A stretch of DNA of 64,000 nucleotides. Source: Paenibacillus radicibacter (lineage in GTDB: Bacteria > Bacillota > Bacilli > Paenibacillales > NBRC-103111). The translations under genes were made by a program, and so were the position numbers. The stretch is taken from NCBI RefSeq assembly GCF_024721995.1, contig NZ_JANQBC010000003.1, positions 248,001-312,000 of the forward strand, written 5' to 3'. Below are positions 16,361 to 26,404 of the stretch, piece after piece. The first letter of the stretch is position 1. Every line of letters starts with the position of its first letter. The notes under the pieces are model-generated. The model was not told the origin of the DNA and did not search any database. It saw nothing but the letters and a program-made list of their open reading frames with translations.

Positions 16361-18031
16361 TTATTTCTTCGTTTCTTCCCAAGCCTTTACATAGTCATTA
16401 AGTGTCAATCGAAGCACTTCACCAATGCGGGCATAAGCTTCATCACGCAAGTTCGCAAGGGAGACACGAACCGACCATTCCGGTCCACTGAAACCGCCGC
16501 CGTTAAGTAGAACGATAGACGACTCTTCCGCTAGACGGAACAAAATGTCGATGGGTTCGTACGTTTTTTCCAAGTATTCAACAAAGCCTTTATCATAATG
16601 ATTCGCAGCCCATACGAGAATATCAATCTGCGTGTAGTAAGAAGCATCATATGGATCTTCCTCAAGCTCAAGACCCAAGCCGTCAAACAACAATTTCTTT
16701 CTGCGACGGCAAATTTCCATCGTCTGATGCTTGTACTTATCCTCTTTATCCATCAACGCAAATAGACAGAACATCGCCATTTGCACTTGCTGTGGTGTAG
16801 ATAATCCTGCGGTATGATTCAGCGCAACTTGACGGCTGTCCGCGACGATTCGGTCAATGAACTTCACATCTTCTGGATGCAGCGTGAGTTCACCGTAACG
16901 CTTATCTAGGCGCTCTTTGTTCTCATCAGACAGCCTACTTATCAACTTATCGAATACGTTGTCCTCACAAACCGAGATAATACCTAGGCGCCAGCCCGTT
17001 ACCCCATAATACTTGGAGAAAGAATATACCCCAATCGTATTATAAGGAATGTCCGTCATCATGGAGCGGAAGTTGTGTACAAACGTACCGTATACATCAT
17101 CGGAGATAACCATGAGGTTCGGGTTATCATTCTTCACAATGTCCACGATTTGTTGCACCGACTCTGGCTTCATCGCGATCGATGGCGGGTTGCTCGGGTT
17201 AACAGCGAATAGAGCCTTGATACTCTTATCCTTGAGCTTATCGATCTCGGATGTTGGGAACTGCCAAGCGTGCATATTGCTTTCTGTCATTTCTGTCGCT
17301 TCAATGTACACCACATCAAAGTTATAGCGCGGCAGACGCGGAATTTCTAAGTAAGGCGTGAATACGGGAACAAGAATGGCAATGCGATCACCCGGATCTA
17401 ACAAGCTGTTCGCGACCATCGTGTCAAAAATGTAACACATCGCCGCAGTTGCACCTTCGGTCGCATAAATCTGGAATTTCCCAATGTCTTCACCTTGGAA
17501 CATCTCTTTGATCACATAGTCTTTCACCACTTGCTCGATATGGATCAGCATACGGTCTGGTACAGGGTAGTTATCCCCAATGATTCCATCGACAATTTCA
17601 TGTACCCATGCATCCGGTTCAAAGCCTTTATTATCAATTGCATAGTGTACCATGCTGCGCAGCATCTCGGCCCCTGGCATCTTACCACCTTCGCCTCTTA
17701 GAAAGGCATCCAGACGACCCGCAATTCCTTCTTTCTCTGGCATGCCTGCCAAATGGTCATCTTCCCATACACGGCGGCACTCGCCTACTGCGAAATGGCC
17801 TAGTGTAAAGAATGCATCACGCGGCGTTGAAGCCGTCCAGTTCGGGTTCCCCCGTCCTGCGTTTAACATGATGCGAGCGCTTTTCTTACTGCTACCTTTT
17901 GCAAAATCAATCAGTTTATTTTTCAATTCAAATGGACTGATCTCTCCGTAAATTTTCTCAAACTCACGGCGTTGCAAGTTGTCGATCCCTTCCAAACTCT
18001 CAATGTTCTCCAAATCCATATCTGAACTCAT
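16361..18031 (-). CDS. aspD: Aspartate 4-decarboxylase (bifunctional aspartate aminotransferase)
   Basis: 556 residues, the usual length of aspartate beta-decarboxylase, a PLP fold-type I enzyme that turns L-aspartate into L-alanine and CO2. The PLP lysine is in YSFSKYYGVTGWRLG (Lys about 340); upstream are NPSNPPSIAM and ISDDVYGTF. The N-terminal part (NAGRGNPNW) is typical of this family and not of ordinary aminotransferases. It lies directly behind the antiporter gene, so imported aspartate is decarboxylated and alanine sent out, consuming a cytoplasmic proton. GGAG lies 13 bases before the ATG, a rather long spacing. Confidence 0.9.
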   Translation of the reverse strand: MSSDMDLENIESLEGIDNLQRREFEKIYGEISPFELKNKLIDFAKGSSKKSARIMLNAGRGNPNWTASTPRDAFFTLGHFAVGECRRVWEDDHLAGMPEKEGIAGRLDAFLRGEGGKMPGAEMLRSMVHYAIDNKGFEPDAWVHEIVDGIIGDNYPVPDRMLIHIEQVVKDYVIKEMFQGEDIGKFQIYATEGATAAMCYIFDTMVANSLLDPGDRIAILVPVFTPYLEIPRLPRYNFDVVYIEATEMTESNMHAWQFPTSEIDKLKDKSIKALFAVNPSNPPSIAMKPESVQQIVDIVKNDNPNLMVISDDVYGTFVHNFRSMMTDIPYNTIGVYSFSKYYGVTGWRLGIISVCEDNVFDKLISRLSDENKERLDKRYGELTLHPEDVKFIDRIVADSRQVALNHTAGLSTPQQVQMAMFCLFALMDKEDKYKHQTMEICRRRKKLLFDGLGLELEEDPYDASYYTQIDILVWAANHYDKGFVEYLEKTYEPIDILFRLAEESSIVLLNGGGFSGPEWSVRVSLANLRDEAYARIGEVLRLTLNDYVKAWEETKK

Positions 18032-18097
18032 CTCTTGGTGTCATCTCCTTGTTCGTTAAACAGTAATTTAGATCTAGATACTTTGTGTAAGTTTCGA

Positions 18098-19786
18098 TTA
18101 AGTCAGCAAGGCGACGATAATCGCGCCCCATACCGTAATTAGAATGTTACCGACCGCGTAGGTGACCGTGTAACCAAGAACCGGAACCTGACTCTTGGCC
18201 GCCTCGGTTAATGCCCCAATCGCAGCCGTCGTCGTCTGTGACCCTGCAATTGCGCCAAGTGTAATGGCGGGATGGAACTTAAAAACATACTTGCCGAGCA
18301 GTGTCCCCACGAATAAGGGGAGCAAGGTCACGACAATGCCGGCGATCAGTGTACTGACCCCTGAATGCTTGAGTCCATCTACAAACCCAGGACCTGCGTT
18401 AATACCGACTACCGCGACGAATGTCGTTAATCCTACGTTGTTGAATACCCAGATCGCACCCTCGGGAATTCGACCGAACGTCGGTTTAAGTGAGCGAATC
18501 CAACCGAACAGCAGCCCCATAATCAGCGCACCACCGCTTGTCGTTAAGCTAATCGGAATACCTGCAATCTTAAGTGCTGGAATACCGATCAGACCGCCAA
18601 GTAGAACACCAAGCCCGACGTACACCATGTCTGTCTCGAATGATTTATGTGCGGCATAGCCAATTTTCTTCGCAGCAGCCTCCACATTGGCGAATGTACC
18701 TGTTAAGAGCACCACATCTCCACGATGAAGTGGTGTCGAAACTTTAAACGGCAGCTCCTCACCCTGCCTTGTGATCCCTTTAACGAATACAGCGCGAGTG
18801 AGTGTCTGAAACGCAAGGTCACGAATCGTTTTGTCCACGAGATCGCTATTGGTCACTACAACTTCCAGTGTTTCTACATCGAACTCAAATAGATCGGCGT
18901 CGAATACTTCCTCACCAATCGCATGCTCGAGCAGATCCGGGATATTCTGACTTAAAATACTGACGACAACTACATCACCCTTGTGAATAACCGTCTCTGG
19001 CGTTGCATCCACAATCTTGCCTTGATGCTTCACACGTACAATGAAATTCCGACGTTTATCCGCTAGAAAGTCTTTCTCTATGTCTTTTACTGTCTTTTCG
19101 ATATATAATGGATTGTCCACCCTATAGGCGCGATACACATTGTATTCATATCCAGAAGTAATTTCTGTATTCGTTTGTGTTGCACCCACCTCAGCTTCTA
19201 ATTTCTTACATTCTTCCACGAGGTTAACACCCAGGATCTTCGGACCCAAGTTCGAACAATAATAAGCAGCTCCTACTGTACCGAAAATGTACGTAATCGC
19301 ATAACCGACGACGACATAGCTGATCATCATCTTCTCTTGATCGGCTGGCATTCCTATTCGCATGAGGGCATCAGATGCAACCCCGATTACAGAAGACTGT
19401 GTGAGTGCTCCTGAGAGCAGCCCCGCACCTTGTCCAGCATTGAAACCAAGAATGAGCGATGCGCCATAGGCTGACAGCAACCCCGTTACGCAGACGATTA
19501 CTGCAAATAACACTTGTGGTAAACCGTCCTTCTTCAGACCGTGTACGAATTGCGGACCTACCTTATATCCCATAGCGAATAGGAATAACAGGAAGAATAC
19601 CGCTTTGACTGTTGGTGACACCGAGATATGTAGCTGGCCCACAAGTACCCCAACAAGCAATACGCCTGTAACAGAACCGAGTGAGAAGGAGCCGATCTTA
19701 AGTTTTCCAATAAAATATCCAACAGATAATGTTAGAAAAACGGCAAGCTCCGGATACTTAGTAAATACATCAACAATCCAGTTCAT
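18098..19786 (-). CDS. aspT: Aspartate:alanine antiporter
   Basis: 562 residues, the length of Tetragenococcus AspT. Two blocks of hydrophobic helices (about 10-190 and 385-560) flank a hydrophilic region with two TrkA-C-like domains (about 215-370). The repeated half motifs SGALTQSSVIGVASDA and IAGSQTTTAAIGALTEA are typical of the AAE family. In the family it exchanges external aspartate for internal alanine one for one, which is electrogenic. AGGAGG precedes the ATG. Gene order aspT-aspD and a 66-base gap indicate one operon. Confidence 0.9.
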   Translation of the reverse strand: MNWIVDVFTKYPELAVFLTLSVGYFIGKLKIGSFSLGSVTGVLLVGVLVGQLHISVSPTVKAVFFLLFLFAMGYKVGPQFVHGLKKDGLPQVLFAVIVCVTGLLSAYGASLILGFNAGQGAGLLSGALTQSSVIGVASDALMRIGMPADQEKMMISYVVVGYAITYIFGTVGAAYYCSNLGPKILGVNLVEECKKLEAEVGATQTNTEITSGYEYNVYRAYRVDNPLYIEKTVKDIEKDFLADKRRNFIVRVKHQGKIVDATPETVIHKGDVVVVSILSQNIPDLLEHAIGEEVFDADLFEFDVETLEVVVTNSDLVDKTIRDLAFQTLTRAVFVKGITRQGEELPFKVSTPLHRGDVVLLTGTFANVEAAAKKIGYAAHKSFETDMVYVGLGVLLGGLIGIPALKIAGIPISLTTSGGALIMGLLFGWIRSLKPTFGRIPEGAIWVFNNVGLTTFVAVVGINAGPGFVDGLKHSGVSTLIAGIVVTLLPLFVGTLLGKYVFKFHPAITLGAIAGSQTTTAAIGALTEAAKSQVPVLGYTVTYAVGNILITVWGAIIVALLT

Positions 19787-19942
19787 AGTAACCTCCTATC
19801 TGTGAGTTACGGTTACTGTTCCCAAAAAATAGACTAATCCTTCTGCTTTTTAAAAATTAATAATAATGTTCCAAAATCGTCTAAAGTTATATATAATTTA
19901 AGCCACTTCATTACACACTACACCTAGAGGAGGTTGCACAAG

Positions 19943-21349
19943 ATGGCATTAGATTTGGTTACCAATCTTAATGATGTCCTCTGGACATACTTAATTACTG
20001 CCTTTCTGATAGCAGTAGGCATTTATTTTACGATTCGAACGAACTTTGTACAGGTTCGTTACATTGGTCAGATGTTCAAGTTGCTACGTGAGGGCACGAA
20101 GCGAACATCGAGCGTTTCGTCCTTTCAAGCGTTCTGTATCAGCACAGCAGCACGAGTAGGAACGGGGAATATTGCCGGTGTTGCCCTTGCGATTACAATG
20201 GGCGGACCTGGAGCGGTTTTCTGGATGTGGATTATCGCACTGATGGGGGCAGCTTCTGCCTTTATTGAAGCAACGCTTGCCCAAATATTTAAGAAGAAGG
20301 ATGCATACGGGTTCCGTGGTGGTCCTGCTTATTACATGGAACAAGGCTTAGGCAAACGCTGGCCAGGCGTCGTATTCTCGATCCTCATAACCATTAGCTT
20401 CGGACTTGTCTTTAACTCGGTACAGGCGAATACGATTACAGCTGCATTCGAGTCTTCCTTTGGCTGGAACAAACTAACGATGGGGATTATTATTGCCATT
20501 ACGCTGGGGTTCATTATTTTTGGAGGGGTAAAGCGAATTGCCCGTATCTCTGAAATCATGGTACCGATTATGGCAGGCGGCTATGTCCTCTTAGCACTTT
20601 ATGTCGTCCTAACGAATATTACACTGCTTCCTGACGTATTCGAGACGATTGTGAGTAGTGCATTCGGCTGGCATGAAGCATCTGGTGGGATGATGGGAGC
20701 TGCTGTCATGTGGGGGATTAAGCGCGGTCTATTCTCCAATGAGGCGGGTATGGGTAGTGCCCCGAATGCGGCAGCAACTGCCGATGTGACCCACCCTGTT
20801 AAGCAAGGTTTGATCCAATCGCTCGGCGTATTCGTGGACACGCTGCTGATCTGTAGCTCGACAGCGTTTATCGTCTTAATCGCAGGCAATTACACGAATA
20901 GCGAACAGACGGGAATTGTACTTGCGCAAGAATCATTCAACGCTCTTCTCGGTCCATGGGCAGGTATGTTCTTGACGCTTGCGATCTTGCTGTTTGCATA
21001 CAGCTCCTTGATCGGCAATTACTATTATGGCGAGACGAACATTGAATTCCTCAAAGGAAATAAGAATTGGCTCTTGGTGTACCGACTTGCTGTGCTCGGC
21101 ATGGTTCTATTCGGTTCCCTGAAGGAAGTGGCATTGATCTGGAATTTAGCCGATTTGTTCATGGGATTCATGGCACTCGTAAACCTCATTGCGATCTCGA
21201 TCTTAGGCAAATACGCCTTCGCCGCGCTCAAGGATTACTCCAAACAGTCACGTGCAGGCGTCAACCCTGTATTTCGTGCTCGTAACATGCATGGTCTTGA
21301 GAACGTGGAATGTTGGCAAGATGATGATGAAGAAAAAAGCCCCGCTTAA
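19943..21349 (+). CDS. Alanine/glycine:cation symporter (AGCS family, AlsT-like)
   Basis: 468 residues with about eleven hydrophobic segments and the AGCS signatures ISTAARVGTGNIAGVA, GGPGAVFWMW and KRGLFSNEAGMGSAP. It takes up alanine or glycine with sodium or protons. ATG 19943 is chosen because AGAGGAGG ends ten bases before it. The gene is divergent from aspT, sharing a 156-base intergenic region, so it may recover the alanine released by the antiporter; that is inference. Its stop codon sits inside the terminator loop. Confidence 0.87.
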   Translation: MALDLVTNLNDVLWTYLITAFLIAVGIYFTIRTNFVQVRYIGQMFKLLREGTKRTSSVSSFQAFCISTAARVGTGNIAGVALAITMGGPGAVFWMWIIALMGAASAFIEATLAQIFKKKDAYGFRGGPAYYMEQGLGKRWPGVVFSILITISFGLVFNSVQANTITAAFESSFGWNKLTMGIIIAITLGFIIFGGVKRIARISEIMVPIMAGGYVLLALYVVLTNITLLPDVFETIVSSAFGWHEASGGMMGAAVMWGIKRGLFSNEAGMGSAPNAAATADVTHPVKQGLIQSLGVFVDTLLICSSTAFIVLIAGNYTNSEQTGIVLAQESFNALLGPWAGMFLTLAILLFAYSSLIGNYYYGETNIEFLKGNKNWLLVYRLAVLGMVLFGSLKEVALIWNLADLFMGFMALVNLIAISILGKYAFAALKDYSKQSRAGVNPVFRARNMHGLENVECWQDDDEEKSPA

Positions 21350-21360
21350 GGGGCTTTTTT
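21334..21360. terminator. Bidirectional terminator overlapping both stop codons
   Basis: AAAAGCCCC / GGGGCTTTT with a short loop and A/T runs on both sides. It serves the symporter and the convergent peptidase gene, whose stop codons both lie within it. Confidence 0.88.
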
Positions 21361-22467
21361 GCTGTCTTGTAACCAATGAAACGGCGTTGTCTTGAAAAAT
21401 AAATTCGGATTCACCGGCGTATTGTTCGCCCAGAATGTGAAATGAAGATGGGGTCCAGTGGAAAATCCGGTCGTTCCAACAAGCCCGATCACATCGCCTT
21501 TCTTTACACGATCACCCGTTTTAACGAGAACCTTGGACATATGCGCATATTGGGAAAATAAGTTCATCCCGTGATCGAGATAGATTGCATTCCCGGTTAA
21601 ATACAAGCTATCTGCCAACGCCACAACCCCATCATTCGTTGCATGAATCGGTGTGCCTTCAGGTGCAGCTAGATCAAGCGCTGTATGACGGTTATCTAAT
21701 TTATTGTTCACATACCTGGTGTATCCATAGGGCGTCGTCAGAGTACCTTCGATCGGCTGCATAAAGTCATTCGTGAAAAGAAAAGTTGGCTCTGACTTGC
21801 TCCGCGCAGCATTAATTTTCTTCTGATCAGCTTCTATTCGTGCTGTATCTTGACGCATGCTCTCCATCTGCTTCGTTACTTTCAAATATTGAGTCTCAAA
21901 TTTCTTATCGATAATCGAAAGCGTCTGATTACCAATCGGATAAGTACCCGGCTTTAGCGAAATGGGTATGGAGACATAGGCATAGTACCCCGATCCAAAC
22001 TGCTGCAGCTTTACCTTCTTCCCTTGCCAAGTCAGATCTGCTGGTGATTGATGCCGAACAAGAATCATGTCTCCTGGCGAAGCAACAGCCGGAATAAGCG
22101 TCCACTTTGCTTCGATTGCTTTCTTCGCTAATTGTGGAGTTGCGTAATATCCTTCTTCATCTATATGACTCCTTAATTGAGATCGGGCTCGTGCCTCTTC
22201 CATATACGCTTGATGATCCTGCTGGAATTGTTCCTCTGCCTCAAATACACTCACAGTTGTTTGCGCCGCTACTGTCACCTCTGTACGAGGATGATTTACA
22301 GTTTCCACAGAAAGAGTTGTATTCGTATTTGCCGGCGGCTTACTCGCTGAGTATTGGAAATAACCCCATCCCCCTATTGCTCCGACTAAGACAGATCCCA
22401 TAAGCACATATCCAAAGTTTGTATAACGTTTCGATGAGGACGAATGTCGTGTTTTGCGAGAAAGCAA
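21346..22467 (-). CDS. M23 family metallopeptidase, membrane-anchored
   Basis: About 373 residues. A single N-terminal membrane segment (GYVLMGSVLVGAIGGWGYF) is followed by an extracellular stalk with a short charged coil (about 200-230) and a C-terminal lysostaphin-type domain. The zinc ligands are visible as HTALDLA and HLHF, with YGYTRYVNN before them. It should cut peptidoglycan cross-links, and is similar to other YebA-like envelope endopeptidases. AAGGAGG lies only two bases before an ATG at 22473 but eight bases before an in-frame TTG at 22467, so TTG is preferred. Confidence 0.85.
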   Translation of the reverse strand: MLSRKTRHSSSSKRYTNFGYVLMGSVLVGAIGGWGYFQYSASKPPANTNTTLSVETVNHPRTEVTVAAQTTVSVFEAEEQFQQDHQAYMEEARARSQLRSHIDEEGYYATPQLAKKAIEAKWTLIPAVASPGDMILVRHQSPADLTWQGKKVKLQQFGSGYYAYVSIPISLKPGTYPIGNQTLSIIDKKFETQYLKVTKQMESMRQDTARIEADQKKINAARSKSEPTFLFTNDFMQPIEGTLTTPYGYTRYVNNKLDNRHTALDLAAPEGTPIHATNDGVVALADSLYLTGNAIYLDHGMNLFSQYAHMSKVLVKTGDRVKKGDVIGLVGTTGFSTGPHLHFTFWANNTPVNPNLFFKTTPFHWLQDSKKAP

Positions 22468-22593
22468 GACCATAACCTCCTTACTTTTATGGGAGAAATA
22501 CCCTTTAATTGTAACATACCCTAGCTGCGCAAAGTACTGATAGCATACGTTTTTTTGCCTATTAATATAAATTTGTCAACATTGACTACGACG

Positions 22594-22607
22594 AGAATGC
22601 GTTTTCA
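22594..22607 (+). promoter_or_regulatory. Candidate cre site upstream of the mtlA promoter
   Basis: AGAATGCGTTTTCA matches the CcpA consensus TGWAARCGNTWNCW at 12 of 14 positions, just upstream of the putative -35. Confidence 0.4.
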
Positions 22608-22612
22608 TTTTA

Positions 22613-22642
22613 TTGAATAACAACTAGCAACGGGCTTAGAAT
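22613..22642 (+). promoter_or_regulatory. Putative mtlA promoter
   Basis: TTGAAT and TAGAAT with an 18-base spacer, about 80 bases before mtlA. MtlR of Bacilli binds just upstream of the mtlA -35, so its site would lie around 22560-22612. Confidence 0.45.
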
Positions 22643-22682
22643 AAGGGCATAGCAAGAACAACATCACATACTACGCACAATA

Positions 22683-22696
22683 TGATGGCGTTTACA
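22683..22696 (+). promoter_or_regulatory. Candidate cre site in the mtlA leader
   Basis: TGATGGCGTTTACA matches the cre consensus at 12 of 14 positions. It lies downstream of the putative start point, where CcpA would act as a roadblock. Confidence 0.42.
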
Positions 22697-22721
22697 ATTA
22701 TGATTCCTAGGAGGAAATGAC

Positions 22722-24155
22722 ATGAGTCAGACAGCAAATAAAAGCGGCATTCAAGTCCAAGTTCAACGCTTCGGTCGCTTCTTATCGGGAATGGTCATGC
22801 CGAACATCGGCGCATTCATCGCTTGGGGTTTAATTACAGCATTATTCATTCCAACAGGTTGGTTTCCAAATGAAAATTTAGCAGAGCTTGTGGGTCCAAT
22901 GATCACTTACTTGCTTCCGCTTCTAATTGGTTACACAGGCGGTAAGATGATTCACGGTTCGCGAGGCGGGGTGCTCGGTGCACTTGCAACGATGGGAATA
23001 ATCGTGGGCTCTACGATTCCAATGTTCCTTGGTGCGATGGTGATGGGTCCACTTGCAGGATACTTGATGAAAAAAGTGGATAAACTGTTCGAAGGCAAGA
23101 TCAAGGCTGGTTTTGAGATGTTGGTTAACAACTTCTCCGCTGGTATTCTAGGTGCTATTCTTGCAATTATCGCATTTAAAGGTGTCAGCCCAATCATCGC
23201 TGGTGTGACACACATTCTTGAAGTTGGTGTTAAAGCAACCGTAGAAGCAGGCTTGCTTCCACTTGTAAGTATTTTCGTAGAACCGGCTAAAGTGTTGTTC
23301 CTAAACAATGCGATTAACCACGGTGTATTCGGTCCAATCGGTCTTAAAGAAGCAGCGGAAGCTGGCAAATCCATCTTCTTCTTGCTAGAGTCCAACCCAG
23401 GTCCAGGTCTAGGTATTCTTCTTGCCTACATGTTTGTGGGTAAAGGCGGCGCTAAACAATCGGCTCCAGGTGCAGCAATCATTCACTTCTTCGGTGGTAT
23501 TCACGAGATTTACTTCCCGTACATCTTGATGAACCCGCGTCTAATCCTAGCGGTTATCGCTGGTGGCGCGAGTGGCGTTCTAACATTCAGCCTTCTTGGC
23601 GCAGGTCTTGTTGCAACACCGTCTCCAGGTAGTATTTTTGCACTAGCAGCTATGGCACCTAAGGGTGGCCTACTTCCAGTCTTAGCAGGTGTTGTAGTAA
23701 GTACCGTTGTAACATTCTTGGTCGCTTCCATCTTCGTACGTTCTGCAAACAATGAAGGCGACTTGCAAGATGCAACTGACAAAATGAAATCAATGAAGAA
23801 TAAGCCAGCTAATCAAGCTGCAAACCAAACGGAGCAACCAGTAGTTCCTGCACAAGCTAGCACAGATTTCCCTGCTACTGTAAATAAAGTGATCTTCGCT
23901 TGTGACGCAGGCATGGGTTCCAGTGCAATGGGTGCATCGATCTTGAAGAAGAAATTCAAAGAGGCTGGTCTGCAAATTGAAGTTACGAATAAAGCAATTA
24001 ACGACTTGCCGCACGATGTCGATGTTGTCATTACCCAAAAAACATTAACAGACCGTGCCAAATCAGTTGTTCCTAGCGCTCACCACATCTCGGTAGACAA
24101 CTTCTTGTCCAGCCCAAGATATGAAGAGCTCGTAAATAAATTGAAAAACGTATAA
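22722..24155 (+). CDS. mtlA: Mannitol PTS transporter, EIICB
   Basis: 477 residues. The N-terminal IIC domain (about 15-345) forms the mannitol channel, with MVMPNIGAFIAWG and the GGIHEIYFPY motif that contains the conserved Glu. A Gln/Asn-rich linker (about 350-385) leads to a IIB domain with the phosphorylated cysteine in FACDAGMGSSAMGAS. The EIIA domain is absent here and supplied by mtlF downstream. It imports and phosphorylates mannitol. AGGAGG precedes the ATG by a normal distance. First gene of the mtlA-R-F-D operon. Confidence 0.94.
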   Translation: MSQTANKSGIQVQVQRFGRFLSGMVMPNIGAFIAWGLITALFIPTGWFPNENLAELVGPMITYLLPLLIGYTGGKMIHGSRGGVLGALATMGIIVGSTIPMFLGAMVMGPLAGYLMKKVDKLFEGKIKAGFEMLVNNFSAGILGAILAIIAFKGVSPIIAGVTHILEVGVKATVEAGLLPLVSIFVEPAKVLFLNNAINHGVFGPIGLKEAAEAGKSIFFLLESNPGPGLGILLAYMFVGKGGAKQSAPGAAIIHFFGGIHEIYFPYILMNPRLILAVIAGGASGVLTFSLLGAGLVATPSPGSIFALAAMAPKGGLLPVLAGVVVSTVVTFLVASIFVRSANNEGDLQDATDKMKSMKNKPANQAANQTEQPVVPAQASTDFPATVNKVIFACDAGMGSSAMGASILKKKFKEAGLQIEVTNKAINDLPHDVDVVITQKTLTDRAKSVVPSAHHISVDNFLSSPRYEELVNKLKNV

Positions 24156-24165
24156 CACGATTTTG

Positions 24166-24213
24166 GATGGAAGAGGCGCCTAGCATACACGGCAACGCCT
24201 TCTTCCATCTTTT
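24166..24213 (+). terminator. Attenuating hairpin between mtlA and mtlR
   Basis: GATGGAAGAGGCG pairs with CGCCTTCTTCCATC (one bulged base), followed by only four Ts. It probably lowers transcription into the regulator gene or protects the mtlA message end. Confidence 0.7.
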
Positions 24214-24238
24214 CTAATCAAAGGGGGTGATGTTCGCC

Positions 24239-26374
24239 TTGAAAGGCTTAAATATACCTTCCCGGCAGCGGGGAATCTTGTTCCTCTTGCTGCATCGAGA
24301 TCATATGACAGTCGCGCAAATTGCGCAGGAGATCGGTATTAGCTCTCGCACGGTTCATCGAGAGCTAAAAGAAATTGAAGAAATTATTGAACCTTATCAG
24401 TTAAAACTTTTGAAAAAAACGAGTGTGGGCTTAGGACTTGTTGGTGATCCTGCCCATAAAGATGAGCTTGCACACGCACTACTCTTCACGTCGGTACAAG
24501 TCTACACCGTACCTGAACGGAAGTCGTTCCTAGCAAGCACGCTGCTCGAATCAAGTGAGCCTGTAAAGCTATTCAGCTTATCGAATCCACTTAAAGTCAC
24601 ACCGGCAACGGTGACGAGTGACCTCGATCATTTGGAGCCTTGGCTTAAGACGTATCAACTCTCACTCATTCGTCGCCGCGGCTATGGAATTGAGCTGAAA
24701 GGCACGGAGACGGATAAACGCAAAGCGATGCTGGCGCTTATCTATGAACATTTTACAGAAGCAGAATTATTCATGCTCATTCGTGAACCTTCTACTAGTG
24801 TAGAAGAGGTTGGGCAATTGTCTGCCTCCGCTGCCAAGTTACTAGATCTCATCGCGCAAGAAAAACTGCCTGAGATCGTTCGATTATTAAACGAGATGGA
24901 CTCCCAGTGGTTAGAACCGTTCGCTGATACATCATTCGTTCATATTGTCATTTACTTGGCACTTGTGATGAAGCGAATTGAACAAGCAGGCGTCCTTAAG
25001 CTGGAACCCAAGCAAATTCAAGAAGAGATGGGCATTCAAGAATTAGAGACAGCCCGCATCATCTTCGAGCAGTTACGCTCACTGCTACCGTCGATACCTT
25101 CAGAGTCTGAGTTATATATGCTTGCCCTGTACATTAAAGGTGCAAGACCGCGTGTAACGGATCATGCCAGAATTGACGCGGACCATATTGAGCTATCGAC
25201 TGTCGCCTATGAGATTATCAGCTATTGTGAAAAGCGGATGCACATCGAGCTTACTGCCGATCGCATTCTGATGCAGGGATTTATCGCCCATCTCATTCCA
25301 GCCATTCACCGAGTGAAACAGCGAATCCCGACGATCAACCCGTATATGGATCAAATCCGTCAAGATTACAATGAACTGTTTACGTTGATGCAGGAAGCTG
25401 TCACTCACGTGTTACCGAATATCCCGATGCCAGAAGGCGAAATTGGCTATCTCGCCATCCATGTCGCCGCTAGTCTAGAACGCAGGGATACGATCCGAGA
25501 GAAATTCCGTGCCTTAGTGTTCTGTTCCAGTGGAATTGGCACATCCAAGATGCTAGCAAGTCGTATTCGCAACAAGATACAAGAGTTTGAGACGATCGAG
25601 AATGTGTCGATATTCGACCTCGATAAAATCAGCCGCAGCAGCTATGACCTAGTCATTTCAACTGTTAAATTACCGCTGCCAGCAAGTGAGTACGTGCTCG
25701 TCAGTCCCCTGCTTACGCAGGGTGAAGTCGATAAGATTCGCACCTTGCTGCAAGCGCGTGCGACGCAGCTTATGAAACCAGATAGCATGGAGCTAGAGCA
25801 GCAAGAACCATTAGCCCCTGGTCCAGAATCAACGCTCAAATCATCTGCGACTTTAAATCTGGAACAAGTAAAAATTTATATGGATGAATCCATTGAACTA
25901 ATCCGCGGATTTGAAGTGTTTACACTCCAAGACGCCAAATTGTCTATGGATGAGCGAATGAACACGATTTGCCGACAGATGGAGCAGCATCACGTAATCG
26001 AACAAGGACAACATCGTGATGTTGCCAGGCAACTGCTAGAGCGCGAAAAGCTTGGCGGTCTAGGAATTCCAGGCTCTGAGCTTGCTTTATTCCACTGTCG
26101 TCATCAGGCGGTTATAAAGCCCTCTTTTACCATCCATATACTTGAAACACCTCAGCACCTGCTATCCATGGAGAATCGCACGATTCCGATCACTCGGATC
26201 ATGCTGTTATTAAGCCCTGTTGATGTGCAGTCTGAACAACTAGAACTACTCAGTTACCTCAGTTCGCTATTCGTAGAGAGAGACAACATTGAAGTGTTTA
26301 ACACAAGAGAAGCGGAAGCGATGAGGAAGCTGCTGTCAGAGCGTTTACACCATTTTTGCCATACTAAATTCTAG
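24239..26374 (+). CDS. mtlR: Mannitol operon activator MtlR (PRD-containing)
   Basis: 711 residues from a TTG at 24239. The long ribosome site AAAGGGGGTGAT lies about seven bases before it; GTG and ATG codons at 24227 and 24230 lie inside that site. Domains in order: helix-turn-helix (AQIAQEIGISSRTVHREL), two PRD domains (about 190-400, with His in IAHLIPAIHRV and IGYLAIHVAAS), a GatB-like EIIB domain with Cys in LVFCSSGIGTS, and a EIIA-like domain with His in LALFHCRHQAV. In Bacilli, phosphorylation of PRD2 activates it and phosphorylation of the EIIB cysteine inhibits it. Confidence 0.92.
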   Translation: MKGLNIPSRQRGILFLLLHRDHMTVAQIAQEIGISSRTVHRELKEIEEIIEPYQLKLLKKTSVGLGLVGDPAHKDELAHALLFTSVQVYTVPERKSFLASTLLESSEPVKLFSLSNPLKVTPATVTSDLDHLEPWLKTYQLSLIRRRGYGIELKGTETDKRKAMLALIYEHFTEAELFMLIREPSTSVEEVGQLSASAAKLLDLIAQEKLPEIVRLLNEMDSQWLEPFADTSFVHIVIYLALVMKRIEQAGVLKLEPKQIQEEMGIQELETARIIFEQLRSLLPSIPSESELYMLALYIKGARPRVTDHARIDADHIELSTVAYEIISYCEKRMHIELTADRILMQGFIAHLIPAIHRVKQRIPTINPYMDQIRQDYNELFTLMQEAVTHVLPNIPMPEGEIGYLAIHVAASLERRDTIREKFRALVFCSSGIGTSKMLASRIRNKIQEFETIENVSIFDLDKISRSSYDLVISTVKLPLPASEYVLVSPLLTQGEVDKIRTLLQARATQLMKPDSMELEQQEPLAPGPESTLKSSATLNLEQVKIYMDESIELIRGFEVFTLQDAKLSMDERMNTICRQMEQHHVIEQGQHRDVARQLLEREKLGGLGIPGSELALFHCRHQAVIKPSFTIHILETPQHLLSMENRTIPITRIMLLLSPVDVQSEQLELLSYLSSLFVERDNIEVFNTREAEAMRKLLSERLHHFCHTKF

Positions 26375-26404
26375 AAACCAAACATCATGAAGGAGTGGAG
26401 AATT

